43,171 nucleotides of DNA from Marinifilum sp. D737 (GTDB taxonomy: Bacteria; Bacteroidota; Bacteroidia; Bacteroidales; Marinifilaceae): positions 1 through 43,171 of the forward strand of contig NZ_JANQCD010000038.1 of the NCBI RefSeq assembly GCF_026672275.1, written 5' to 3'. The notes under the pieces are model-generated. The model saw only the letters and a program-made list of their open reading frames with translations. It ran no database searches and had not been told where the DNA came from. The position numbers and the translations under genes are program-made. Below, in pieces: positions 25,533 through 35,529 of this stretch (position 1 is the stretch's first letter; each line of letters begins with the position of its first letter).

Positions 25533-26711
25533 TTAGTAAAGGTCTTTGGCAAAACTTCCTTCCACTTTATTGCCTAGTAACAATTCTTCAACTGTTGCTG
25601 CAATATCGGCAAAAGTAGCTCTGGTTCCCAAATTAACATTCTGTTTGATGTTTTTACCATATACCATTACAGGAATGTATTCCCTTGTATGATCGGTTCC
25701 TTTATAGGTTGGATCACAACCGTGGTCTGCGGTTAAAATTAAAATTTCGTCTTCTTTTAGTTTTTCCTGAATTTGTGGCAGGTACTTGTCGAACTCTTCC
25801 AAAGCATCTTTGTATCCTTCAGGATTTCTTCTGTGTCCGTAAACCATGTCAAAATCAACAAGGTTGGTAAAGATTAATCCTTTTGAATCTTCTTCAAGAG
25901 CAACAAGCGTTTTTTCAATACCATCCACATTGTCTTTGTTGGTACCTCTTGAATCGGTGATTCCTTGTCCTGCAAAAATATCTTTGGTTTTACCAATTCC
26001 AATCACATCCAAACCATTTTCTTTTAAACGATCGAGAACAGTTGGTTTTGGTGGCGTAACCGAATAGTCATGACGATTGGCAGTACGAGTAAAGTTTCCT
26101 TTTCCGCTTCCCAGGTAAGGACGAGCAATTACACGAGCTACCGGTTCATGTTCAGAACAAATTTCCAAAGCAATTTCACAAGCTTTGTATAATTCTTCCA
26201 AAGGAATAACTTCTTCGTGTGCTGCAATCTGAAATACAGGATCGGCAGAAGTATAAACAATCCAATTTCCTGTTTTCATTTGCTCATCGCCATATTCATC
26301 AAGAATTGCCGTTCCTGAAGCTGGCTTGTTTGCCATTACTTTTCTACCGGTTCTTTCTTCGAATAACCTGATGGTTTCCTTAGAAAATCCGTTGGTATAA
26401 GTAGGGAAGGCTTTTTCTAGTTTCACACCAGCAATTTCCCAGTGGCCGGTAGTTGTATCTTTACCTTTCGATGCTTCAGCCGCTTTTCCATAAGCTCCAT
26501 TGGCATTGTTTTCAGGTTCAACACCTTCAATATCGATGATGTTACCTAAACCAAGTTTTTGCATGTTTGGCAGCTTGATGCCTCCGCAATGTTTTGCAAT
26601 ATTTCCGATGGTGTTCGATCCAAGATCACCAAATTCTTCAGCATCTGGTAAATAACCAACACCTGCGCTATCTAATACTACGATTGTAGCACGTTCAATT
26701 TTTTGAATCAT
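25533..26711 (-). CDS. deoB: Phosphopentomutase
   Basis: A 392-residue alkaline-phosphatase-superfamily enzyme that interconverts (deoxy)ribose 1-phosphate and 5-phosphate in nucleoside salvage. Start at the ATG 26711 (MIQKIERATIVVLDSAGVG); an in-frame TTG upstream (26789) has no support. Motifs: metal-binding D in VLDSAGVG, phosphorylated threonine region GKDTTTGHWE (about 85-94), GTAILDEYG, FTNLVDFDMVYGHRR and the second metal site TADHGCDPTYKGTDHTREY. Length is typical (about 390). No other deo genes are adjacent. A TAnnTTTG promoter box is found 62 bp upstream. Confidence 0.95.
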   Translation of the reverse strand: MIQKIERATIVVLDSAGVGYLPDAEEFGDLGSNTIGNIAKHCGGIKLPNMQKLGLGNIIDIEGVEPENNANGAYGKAAEASKGKDTTTGHWEIAGVKLEKAFPTYTNGFSKETIRLFEERTGRKVMANKPASGTAILDEYGDEQMKTGNWIVYTSADPVFQIAAHEEVIPLEELYKACEIALEICSEHEPVARVIARPYLGSGKGNFTRTANRHDYSVTPPKPTVLDRLKENGLDVIGIGKTKDIFAGQGITDSRGTNKDNVDGIEKTLVALEEDSKGLIFTNLVDFDMVYGHRRNPEGYKDALEEFDKYLPQIQEKLKEDEILILTADHGCDPTYKGTDHTREYIPVMVYGKNIKQNVNLGTRATFADIAATVEELLLGNKVEGSFAKDLY

Positions 26712-26772
26712 AAAGTATTGTGTTTTTATGTATTTCGAAAAATACAGATGATGGGTTGTTTTTGTAGTGCTG

Positions 26773-26780
26773 CAAAGATA
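26773..26780 (-). promoter_or_regulatory. Bacteroidota -7 promoter box for deoB
   Basis: TATCTTTG on the minus strand, 62 bp upstream of the deoB ATG, matches TAnnTTTG. No clear -33 element was assigned. Confidence 0.5.
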
Positions 26781-26864
26781 ACGGATCAATTAGTAATTAA
26801 CAATTAATATTGAATAATATTAGAGTACAGCAGCCAGCAGTCAGATTCAAGTTTCAAGAAACAA

Positions 26865-26942
26865 GTAATACCGATTATTAATTTATATAAGCCATTAGTG
26901 CGCTTCACTTCTAATGCCTAACAAATTATATATCGGCATTAT
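26865..26942. repeat. Imperfect 32-34 bp inverted repeat
   Basis: Left arm 26865-26898 (begins GTAATACCGAT, ends CCATTAG) and right arm 26911-26942 (begins CTAATG, ends CGGCATTATAC) pair imperfectly around a 12-base loop. A separate hairpin GAGAGCT/AGCTCTC with a following T-tract lies just beyond at 26956-26985. Confidence 0.6.
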
Positions 26943-27063
26943 ACCTAAACTATTCGAGAGCTTAAAATAGCTCTCTATTTTTTATATATGGTATAACAAG
27001 CGAAATGAATTCAAATCGCAGTTAATGCTCATTACTAATTGTTCATTATTAATTGTTAATTGC

Positions 27064-27100
27064 AAAAAAAGATCCCCCAAACAACAAGTGTCTGAGGGAT
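27064..27100 (-). terminator. Intrinsic terminator of the ABC-F transcript, 290 bp from the stop codon
   Basis: Twelve-bp arms (27072-27083 and 27089-27100; ATCCCTCAGACA against TGTTTGGGGGAT on the minus strand) pair with two G-U wobbles and a five-base loop; a seven-T tract follows on the minus strand. The only minus-strand gene that could use it is the ABC-F gene, whose stop is at 27392. Confidence 0.8.
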
Positions 27101-27107
27101 GAAATAT

Positions 27108-27380
27108 TAAAACCTGAATTCATCTAAAAATATTTACACAGTTTCAGCTATTTTTTAGTAGAAATTATTACAGATTTTTGTAGCACTATCGGGATAATGC
27201 AAAAAAATATGGAATGATTTATACAAAAAATAATGTAATCCATAAGGAAAGTCACCTTTATTCAATCTTTAAATTAAAAATTCTTCAAAATACCCCGGTA
27301 TTCTTTCAAAATTTTTAATTCAAATCTTAAACAAATTTGACTTTCTGTGTTAGATATTTTTAGGTGAATTCAGGTTTAAG
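27108..27380. mobile_element. Nested inverted-repeat element (MITE-like or structured RNA)
   Basis: Outer arms about 27108-27141 and 27345-27380 share AACCTGAATTCAYCTAAAAA followed by TAT and ACACAG on opposite strands. Inside, a second hairpin has 46-47 bp arms (27247-27292 and 27299-27345, beginning GAAAGTCA) around CCCCGG. It carries no ORF. TTAA occurs next to both outer ends. It lies between the ABC-F stop codon and its terminator, as expected for an insertion. Family unknown. Confidence 0.65.
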
Positions 27381-27391
27381 ATTTATATAGA

Positions 27392-29050
<1,659 letters not shown>

Positions 29051-29159
29051 TTATTCTCTTTAATAAAACATATGAGCCATGAAGTTTTTGTAAATATGTC
29101 CTGTAATACAGTAAAGTTGTTACATGCAATGTCTTTATCAGTAATATTTGATAATATTT

Positions 29160-31208
29160 CTATTGATGAGATATCGATTCCTCTATAAAGATTTTTTCGG
29201 CATTTGGCACTGTAAATCTGAAAGTTGTTCCGTGTCCCTCTCTGCTTTCTACCCAAATTTTACCATGATTTCTCTCGATAAAATCCTTACAAAGTATCAA
29301 GCCCAAACCGTTTCCTTTTTCTCCGCGGGTTCCACTACTTGTAGTATCCAACTCAAAAATGTGGGAAATTGCTTCATCCGAAATGCCTACACCATTGTCT
29401 TCTATATAAATCTCGGTATAATCTTCTTTCATTTCAGCTCCAAGAACAATTAAGCCACCTTCGGGCGTAAATTTTAAAGCATTGTTTAAAAGGTTACGAA
29501 CAACAGTTTCCAACATTGGTCGGTCGGCATACACAAAAAGATTTTGTGATATGGACAATTCCAACAAAATGTTTTTTTGTTGCGCACCGGCTTTATAAAT
29601 TTTCAGGATTCCGGATAATAAATTCTTAACCGGGATAACTACAGGAGTGAAAGGCAATTTGCCGGATTGATTTAACGACCAGGACAATAGATTATCGGTA
29701 AGGTTGAGAACACGTGTTACGCATTCGTTCAAATCCTGGCTGGTTTCATCCAATTCGTGATATCTTCCTTGCTTTAAAAGAATTTGTATTAAATGGGATA
29801 TGCCCGATACCGAAGCCAAAGGGGAACGCAAATCGTGAGAGATGATTTGGAACAGTTTATTTTTGGTTTGGTTCGATACTTTTAATTCTTTGTTTCTGCA
29901 ATCAAGAAGTTCTTTCGACCACTCGATTCGTGATTTTTGCAATCTAAGTAATCTTGTTAGCTTTTTGTTACTGTAATACGAATAGACTATAAATCCGGCA
30001 TAAGCTGCAATCAATATCAAAATAACAACTAGGCCATTACGTTGCATAGCCTTGTTGTTGTTCTCTTTTTTTAACAAAGCAATTTGCGCTTCTTTCTTTT
30101 CTGCTTCGTATTTGGCCTGAATTTCAGAAACTTGCTTAAGGATTTCTGTATTGAGAATACTATCTCTTAATTGATCGTGAATATCGAAATAGGAAATTGC
30201 ACTATCCGAGAGGTGCTTGTGCGTGTAAATTTTGAAAATTTCTTTGGAGCTATTTTCTTGTAACTCAATATTGCCAACTTCTTTACCCAATTGATATGCT
30301 CTTTTGCTATAACTTAGTGCTTTATCCAAATTATTGGTCATATAATAGGAGTGTGACAAGCCGTTTAAGGAGGTAATGATTAAACTCTTGTTCCCTATTT
30401 TTTCCTTTAAGTTTAAACTCTGTTTATGGTAGTCGATAGCCATGGCATATTGTTTCATCAATAGCAAACATGCACCAATGTTGTGGTAGGTTTGTGCCAG
30501 GCGATATTTATTGGGCTTCGCTTTAAGTACATCTAAGTTTTTCTTGTGATAGCATAAGGCTTCCTGAAATTTATTTTGAATGGAGTAGATGTTGGCGATA
30601 TTGGTATTTGATAGGTAAAGAGATGAATTTAAGTTATATTCTGTGCTAATTCCAGATGACTTTCTGTAATAGTATAGGGCTTTGTTGTAGTTTTTGAGTC
30701 GCTTGTATACAACACCAATGCTATTGTATATTGAAGAAAGTGCTTTAGTATCGTTTTGATTTTCAAAAAAAATCGCACAGCCCAAGTAATCCTTAAGAGC
30801 CTGATTAAGATTCCCAGTTTTAGAATAAACGATAGCTCTATTAAACAAAGTTTTGTTTATGCCTGTAGAGTCATCTGTTAGCTTATAAATATCTATTGCC
30901 CTTGTATAATAATTAAGAGCTTCTTTGTAGGAACTTTTTCTTTTTGCAAATAATCCCAATCTATTTAATGCATCTCCTGCACCAGAGTAATTCTTACAAG
31001 CTATTGCAAGTTCAAAACATTTTTCTGAATAAAACAATGCTTCATTAGGGTGTTTTCTGTAGTTTGTTCCAGTCCAATCGTTTAAGAATTTGATCTGCTC
31101 ATGAACATCTTGTATGGAATCCAATTGTCTATCAACAAACGAATTGTTTTGACCAAATGATTTTATGGAGAATGCCAGTATGAATGTAAAAAGAAGTAGT
31201 TTTTGCAT
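29160..31208 (-). CDS. TPR-containing sensor histidine kinase
   Basis: A 682-residue sensor. Start chosen at ATG 31208, which yields a signal peptide (MQKLLLFTFILAFSIKSFGQ); an upstream TTG (31268) is less likely. Residues about 60-350 form six to eight tetratricopeptide repeats (e.g. YKEALNYYTRAIDIYK, YNKALYYYRKSSGIS, YAMAIDYHKQSLNLK) in the periplasm, followed by a TM helix (about 395-415), a short coiled coil, HisKA with ISHDLRSPLASV, and HATPase with NLLNNALKFTP, DNGVGIS and GNGLGLILCKDF. Kinase part closely resembles that of the propeller kinase at 20948. No receiver domain or neighbouring response regulator. Ligand unknown. Confidence 0.9.
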   Translation of the reverse strand: MQKLLLFTFILAFSIKSFGQNNSFVDRQLDSIQDVHEQIKFLNDWTGTNYRKHPNEALFYSEKCFELAIACKNYSGAGDALNRLGLFAKRKSSYKEALNYYTRAIDIYKLTDDSTGINKTLFNRAIVYSKTGNLNQALKDYLGCAIFFENQNDTKALSSIYNSIGVVYKRLKNYNKALYYYRKSSGISTEYNLNSSLYLSNTNIANIYSIQNKFQEALCYHKKNLDVLKAKPNKYRLAQTYHNIGACLLLMKQYAMAIDYHKQSLNLKEKIGNKSLIITSLNGLSHSYYMTNNLDKALSYSKRAYQLGKEVGNIELQENSSKEIFKIYTHKHLSDSAISYFDIHDQLRDSILNTEILKQVSEIQAKYEAEKKEAQIALLKKENNNKAMQRNGLVVILILIAAYAGFIVYSYYSNKKLTRLLRLQKSRIEWSKELLDCRNKELKVSNQTKNKLFQIISHDLRSPLASVSGISHLIQILLKQGRYHELDETSQDLNECVTRVLNLTDNLLSWSLNQSGKLPFTPVVIPVKNLLSGILKIYKAGAQQKNILLELSISQNLFVYADRPMLETVVRNLLNNALKFTPEGGLIVLGAEMKEDYTEIYIEDNGVGISDEAISHIFELDTTSSGTRGEKGNGLGLILCKDFIERNHGKIWVESREGHGTTFRFTVPNAEKIFIEESISHQ

Positions 31209-31281
31209 AGTGTTAAAATGATTAGCAAAAACTAAGATATGAAAAACTGTAAGAATTTCATCAAACAATGATTAAAAACAC

Positions 31282-31313
31282 AGAACGGACATTGATTAAT
31301 CAATGTCCGTTCT
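31282..31313. terminator. Perfect 32-bp palindrome, terminator of the 114-aa protein gene
   Basis: Sixteen-bp arms, AGAACGGACATTGATT and its exact complement, meet without a loop. A/T tracts lie on both sides (TATTTTTA on the plus strand, TGTTTTTAATC on the minus strand). It lies 20 bp beyond the stop of the 31334-31678 gene and upstream of the TPR kinase gene. Confidence 0.8.
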
Positions 31314-31333
31314 ATTTTTAATAAAAAACTTAC

Positions 31334-31678
31334 TTAAAGAATTTCTTCTTCGGCATCATCAAAATCCACATCAGTACTTTTATCCTCCGTAGGATTGGTT
31401 ATCAAAGAAGCATCCACCATTACCATGCTAACGGTTTTAATTTCATTGGTTGGACCTTGTTCCAATGGCACTGAGAATTCAGCGATTTCTGTTCCAACAC
31501 CACCATTAGAAGTAATGGTAGCAGTAACCGCCCAAAGCTTTTTGCCATTTTTTTCAATTTCTCCTTGGCTAAGCGTATTTAAAGCATAGCCTTTTGGTAC
31601 CGATACTACTGAATTAAGTGTGTAAACTCCATTTGATGCAGACTTGATCAAATTCACATAGGGTTTTAGTAATTTCAT
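31334..31678 (-). CDS. Small protein of unknown function with acidic tail
   Basis: A 114-residue protein with no signal peptide or membrane segment. The middle is beta-rich (LWAVTATITSNGGVGTEIAEFSVPL) and the end is strongly acidic (DVDFDDAEEEIL). I do not recognise a family. It has a good ATG, a strong palindromic terminator and ordinary base composition, so it is likely genuine. It stands alone between the aldo/keto reductase and the TPR kinase. An acidic tail of this sort is found in chaperone-like or DNA-mimicking small proteins, but this is not evidence for either. Confidence 0.65.
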   Translation of the reverse strand: MKLLKPYVNLIKSASNGVYTLNSVVSVPKGYALNTLSQGEIEKNGKKLWAVTATITSNGGVGTEIAEFSVPLEQGPTNEIKTVSMVMVDASLITNPTEDKSTDVDFDDAEEEIL

Positions 31679-31808
31679 ATGGCAATTATTTTAATTGTAC
31701 AATAAATCAATTTTGAAATTAGCAAAAAAGCGCCAATCAACCAATAAATTTTATACATAAATTTATTTCATGATAATGATTTTTTTGAAGCTCAATATTC
31801 TAGCTAAC

Positions 31809-32798
31809 CTAACTTTTTAAGATCTTTTCAATTTCTTCCAATTCGAAAATTTCAAAGTGTAGGTTGTTTACACTATCGATATTCTGATCGAGTTGAGCAA
31901 CCGAACTAGCTCCAATCAGAACAGAAGTTACACGTTCATCTTTCAATAGCCATGCAATGGCCATTTGTGCCAGACTTTGACCTCTTCTTTCTGCCATTTG
32001 GTTTAAGGCTTTTACCTTATCAATTGCCTTATCGGTAATTTGATCTTTTTGCAAGAAACCATGAGATTTGGCTGCTCTCGAATTTTCAGGAATGCCCTTA
32101 ATGTATTTGTTGGTGAGCAAACCTTGTGCAAGAGGCGAGAAGACGATTGAACCAATTCCATCATTTTCGATCTGATCCAGCAAGCCATCTTCTACCCAAC
32201 GATCGAACATCGAATACCTTGGTTGATGAATCAGACAAGGAGTACCCAGTTCACGCAAAATTTGCGCTGCTTCACGGGTTTGATCAGGAGAATAGGACGA
32301 AATTCCTGCGTATAAAGCTTTGCCTTGGCGTACCACATGATCCAATGCCATCATGGTCTCTTCAAGTGGCGTATTGGGGTCTGGTCGGTGCGAGTAGAAG
32401 ATGTCCACATAATCCAAACCCATTCGCTTTAAACTTTGGTCGAGACTGGCAATTAGATATTTGCGTGATCCCCAATCACCATATGGGCCCGGCCACATAT
32501 GATAGCCTGCTTTGGTGGAAATGATCATCTCATCGCGGTAGTGACTCAGGTGTTCCCGAAGGATCTTACCAAAGTTTTCTTCGGCCGAACCAGGGGGTGG
32601 TCCGTAGTTGTTTGCCAAATCGAAATGTGTAATTCCTCTGTCGAATGCTCTGAATAGGATTTGCTTGAAATTATCGTATAGATCTACATGTCCGAAATTG
32701 TGCCATAATCCTAAGGAAATGGCTGGCAGCAATAATCCACTTCTTCCACATCTTCGGTAAGGCATGTTTTCATACCTGTCTTCACTTGCTTTGTGCAT
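31809..32798 (-). CDS. Aldo/keto reductase, YghZ/L-glyceraldehyde-3-phosphate reductase type
   Basis: A 329-residue NADPH-dependent (beta/alpha)8 reductase. Catalytic tetrad D60 (FDLANNYG), Y65, K96 (STKAGY) and H137 (YSHRPD). The segments MPYRRCGRSGLLLPAISLGLWHNFG, GPPPGSAEENFG and HQPRYSMFDRW are characteristic of the YghZ (Gpr) branch; the NADPH site is near VLIGASSVAQLDQN. Length is typical (about 330-346). E. coli YghZ reduces L-glyceraldehyde 3-phosphate and methylglyoxal, and this may do the same. Monocistronic; the DNA upstream is the octamer array. Confidence 0.9.
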   Translation of the reverse strand: MHKASEDRYENMPYRRCGRSGLLLPAISLGLWHNFGHVDLYDNFKQILFRAFDRGITHFDLANNYGPPPGSAEENFGKILREHLSHYRDEMIISTKAGYHMWPGPYGDWGSRKYLIASLDQSLKRMGLDYVDIFYSHRPDPNTPLEETMMALDHVVRQGKALYAGISSYSPDQTREAAQILRELGTPCLIHQPRYSMFDRWVEDGLLDQIENDGIGSIVFSPLAQGLLTNKYIKGIPENSRAAKSHGFLQKDQITDKAIDKVKALNQMAERRGQSLAQMAIAWLLKDERVTSVLIGASSVAQLDQNIDSVNNLHFEIFELEEIEKILKS

Positions 32799-32835
32799 TT
32801 TTTTGTAGTTTGATGAAGCTTGAAGATAAGGATAA

Positions 32836-33027
32836 AGTCTAATAGTACAACAGTTAAACTGTCTAAAAGTAGAACAGTCTAACCGTCCAATAGTCTAACC
32901 GTCCAATAGTCTAACCGTCCAATAGTCTTATGGTCCAACGGTCTAGTAGTTTAAGAGTTCAAAACATATTTAGCTTACAGAACTACTGGACAGTCGGACA
33001 GTCCGACAGTTTGACTTTGTGACTTTA
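32836..33027. repeat. Octamer-phased repeat array, 24 units
   Basis: From 32836 the sequence can be read as 24 consecutive 8-bp units with no indel, e.g. agtctaat, agtacaac, agttaaac, tgtctaaa, agtagaac. The centre has three exact 16-bp copies (32876-32891, 32892-32907, 32908-32923) made of agtctaac + cgtccaat. The right end turns to ggacagtc, ggacagtc, cgacagtt. It fills the whole gap between the reductase start and the phoR stop codon. Confidence 0.8.
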
Positions 33028-34821
33028 GGATAACTGCTTTTTCAAAGAGAAGAAAAACTCTGTGCCACCTTCTTTTCGCGCTTTAACAAAAATGCGTCCC
33101 TTGTGAAAGCCCACTGCATTTTTAACTATGGACAAGCCCAGTCCGGTACCGCCCATTTTTCTTGACCTACCATTATCGGCACGGTAGAAGCGTTCAAAAA
33201 TTCTTGGCAAGTGGTCCTCCGAAATGCCAATTCCATTGTCATGGTAGGAGAAGTAATGGTAGTTGTTATCCTCAAAGTAATTTTCTACCACGATGCTTGC
33301 TCCTTCTCCAGCATATTTAATTGAGTTATCGATCAGGTTTCTGAAAACCGAATCCAGTAATTCAGAGTTGCCTTTGATGTTTAAATCTTCAGGTATATGA
33401 AGCTGGATGTCCATTTTAGCATGTTCCAGTTTTAACTCAAAATCATCCAGCATTTCATTCAATAGTTTGCCAATATCTACATTTTCAATGGGAAACAATT
33501 GTTGTGTTTCTTCCATTTTGGTTAGCACCGAAATGTCTTGAATTAAATTCGATAAGCGGTTGATTTGCACGCAGGATCGTTCAATGAACAGAATCTTTTT
33601 ATCCTCGGGCATATCCGGATTGTCTTTAATGGTTTCTAAAAAGCCAGAAACAGCAGTAACAGGAGTTTTAAGCTCATGCGCAATGTTTAGCGTCATTTCT
33701 TGCTTAATGGTTTTTTCGTTTTCCGATTTGGTGATATCGTTAATCGAGATTTCGAAATTACAATCGGGGAAAACCACAACCTGGTACAAAAACATTTTAT
33801 GGCCCACGGTAACTACATTTTTCGAGCTGATGATCTCAACATTAGGGATGTAGTTTTTCTCCAGTTTTTTAATGTTTGATTTAATGAAATCATTAATCTC
33901 TTTCAGTTCGGGCAGCTCGAATATCTCCTCGTAGTTATGCGTTGAAATGTTCGACAGGTAATTGATATAATCAATAAAATGACTGTTCCACAGAATTAAG
34001 TTCCTGTTTTTATCGAAAACTGCTACACCTTCCTGTGCAATCTGAAGGTGCATAATTAGCTTTTCCTTTTCTTTTACCAGGTCTTCCTTGGTTTTGCTTA
34101 ACTTGTTGTAAATCTTTACAATTTGATGGCTGATTTCACCCAGTTCGGTTTTTCCAAAATTCTCATGTGGATCAATAGGTCGGTTTTTGGCAGCATTAAT
34201 GGCAAATTTACGAAGCTTGGCAATGGAGTTACCAAAATGCTCGGTTGCATAAAGCAAGAATACAATGGTAACGCCAAACAAGGCGATTAGGAAATAGAAA
34301 AACAGCTTGTTGGCCTTTAAAAAAGAGACTACACTCTCGTTGTAGGGTAGTGCTGCCCTTACAAAGTGTGTGTAGTAATGCTTTGAATAATAATAATAGG
34401 TTTGTCCTGTTGATCCTGATAATCGGATGTTGCTTCCTTTGTTCGCATAAATCGACTTTTGAACTTCAGGTCGATTCGTGTGGTTATCTAGCCGATCCAA
34501 ATTGTCAACATCAGAATCATAAACAACTTTGCCATCACGTAAAATAACGCTCAATCGTATATTATGGTCAGGCATTAAGCTTCTTAATGAATCAACTTCG
34601 AAAAATTCGTTTTTGGCAATTAAATCTTTCTGCCTGATTAACTCTTGAACCTGTTCGGTGTAGATATTCAGCGCATACTCCAATTTTTCTCTTCGGTAGG
34701 CAATTTCCTGGTTGTATTGGAAACCACCAATTAGCATGGAGAAAATCAACACAATCAAAAAGAAGTAAACAAATAAGCGTTTCTTGTATTTCGATCCAGA
34801 GTTAGGAAAGTTTGTTGTCAT
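33025..34821 (-). CDS. phoR: Phosphate-regulon sensor kinase PhoR-type
   Basis: A 598-residue membrane kinase. TM helix about 15-33, periplasmic sensor about 35-168, second TM about 172-191, HAMP-like linker, PAS-like domain about 255-360 (LQIAQEGVAVFDKNRNLILWN), HisKA with phosphorylated H382 (NIAHELKTPV), HATPase with NLIDNSIKYA, DNGIGIS and GGTGLGLSIV. The gene starts 18 bp after the response-regulator stop and belongs with the pst/phoU genes to the phosphate-starvation response, where it reports PstSCAB/PhoU status. A large periplasmic domain is unlike E. coli PhoR but usual in Bacteroidota and Bacillus homologues. Name inferred from context. Confidence 0.85.
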   Translation of the reverse strand: MTTNFPNSGSKYKKRLFVYFFLIVLIFSMLIGGFQYNQEIAYRREKLEYALNIYTEQVQELIRQKDLIAKNEFFEVDSLRSLMPDHNIRLSVILRDGKVVYDSDVDNLDRLDNHTNRPEVQKSIYANKGSNIRLSGSTGQTYYYYSKHYYTHFVRAALPYNESVVSFLKANKLFFYFLIALFGVTIVFLLYATEHFGNSIAKLRKFAINAAKNRPIDPHENFGKTELGEISHQIVKIYNKLSKTKEDLVKEKEKLIMHLQIAQEGVAVFDKNRNLILWNSHFIDYINYLSNISTHNYEEIFELPELKEINDFIKSNIKKLEKNYIPNVEIISSKNVVTVGHKMFLYQVVVFPDCNFEISINDITKSENEKTIKQEMTLNIAHELKTPVTAVSGFLETIKDNPDMPEDKKILFIERSCVQINRLSNLIQDISVLTKMEETQQLFPIENVDIGKLLNEMLDDFELKLEHAKMDIQLHIPEDLNIKGNSELLDSVFRNLIDNSIKYAGEGASIVVENYFEDNNYHYFSYHDNGIGISEDHLPRIFERFYRADNGRSRKMGGTGLGLSIVKNAVGFHKGRIFVKARKEGGTEFFFSLKKQLS

Positions 34822-34839
34822 GTATAAAAACGAATTAAT

Positions 34840-35529
34840 CTATTTTAAACGGGGATCAAAATAATATCCATACCCCGATTTGGTTTTAATTAAATTGTGA
34901 TATTCTGCAATTTTTTTTCTGATTCGTCGTACATTCACATCAACCGTTCGATCGCCTACAGAGCTGTCGTCCTCCCAAATTTTATTCATGATTTCATCAC
35001 GAGAGTAAATTCTTCCTGCATGGTTTAAGAGCAGGTGTAAAATCTCAAACTCTGTTTTGGTTAGGCCAACATCAATATTGTTAATCGTAACTTGTTTCGA
35101 TGCTGGAATCAATCTCAAATTTTCGTATTCGAAAGCAGATTCGTTTTTCGATTCAGAGAATACACGTTTGCAAATTACATGAATTCTGGCAATAACTTCC
35201 TTTACGGAAAAAGGTTTTGCAACATAATCGTCAGCACCTGCTTTAAATCCAAGCAATTTGTCGGTTTCACTTCCTTTGGCAGTGATAAACAGTATGGGTT
35301 TATCTACCAAATCGGGATTACGACGAATTATTTTAGCCAATTCCAGACCTGAGATTTCTCCCATCATAATGTCTAACAGGAAGAAATCATAATTGCTCAA
35401 GTCCAGTTGTAGGGCCTGTTCTGAAGAAAAGGCTGTATCTGCCTGAAAACCTTCTTGTTCGAGGTTGTATTGCAGGATTTCGCACAAATCCTCTTCATCA
35501 TCGACTACTAATATCTTTAAATCATTCAT
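34840..35529 (-). CDS. phoB: OmpR/PhoB-family response regulator
   Basis: A 229-residue regulator. Receiver domain 1-118 with acidic pair D10/D11, phosphoacceptor D53 (FFLLDIMMG), T/S84-like ITAKG and K105 (YVAKPF). Winged-helix DNA-binding domain about 130-225, with TKTEFEILHLLLNHAGRIYSRDEIMNKIWEDDSSVGDRTVDVNVRRIRKKI. Partner of the kinase gene that follows after 18 bp. The likely operators are the 11-bp direct repeats upstream of pstS. The gene is separated from phoU by 527 bp containing a dispersed repeat. Confidence 0.88.
   Translation of the reverse strand: MNDLKILVVDDEEDLCEILQYNLEQEGFQADTAFSSEQALQLDLSNYDFFLLDIMMGEISGLELAKIIRRNPDLVDKPILFITAKGSETDKLLGFKAGADDYVAKPFSVKEVIARIHVICKRVFSESKNESAFEYENLRLIPASKQVTINNIDVGLTKTEFEILHLLLNHAGRIYSRDEIMNKIWEDDSSVGDRTVDVNVRRIRKKIAEYHNLIKTKSGYGYYFDPRLK

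Larger units (their letters stand above)
26712..27391. other. 680-bp gene-free region with two inverted-repeat structures
   Basis: Contains the deoB leader and promoter, an inverted repeat with terminator-like hairpin (26865-26975), low-complexity AATTGTTAATT sequence (about 27027-27062), a minus-strand terminator (27064-27100) and the nested inverted element (27108-27380). No gene was found. Confidence 0.65.

Noticed and set aside
32126-32524. 132-aa plus-strand ORF
   Set aside because: Antisense to the aldo/keto reductase; composition reflects the opposite strand.
32836-33027. Octamer array as a CRISPR or coding region
   Set aside because: No spacers, and an 8-bp period does not keep a reading frame.
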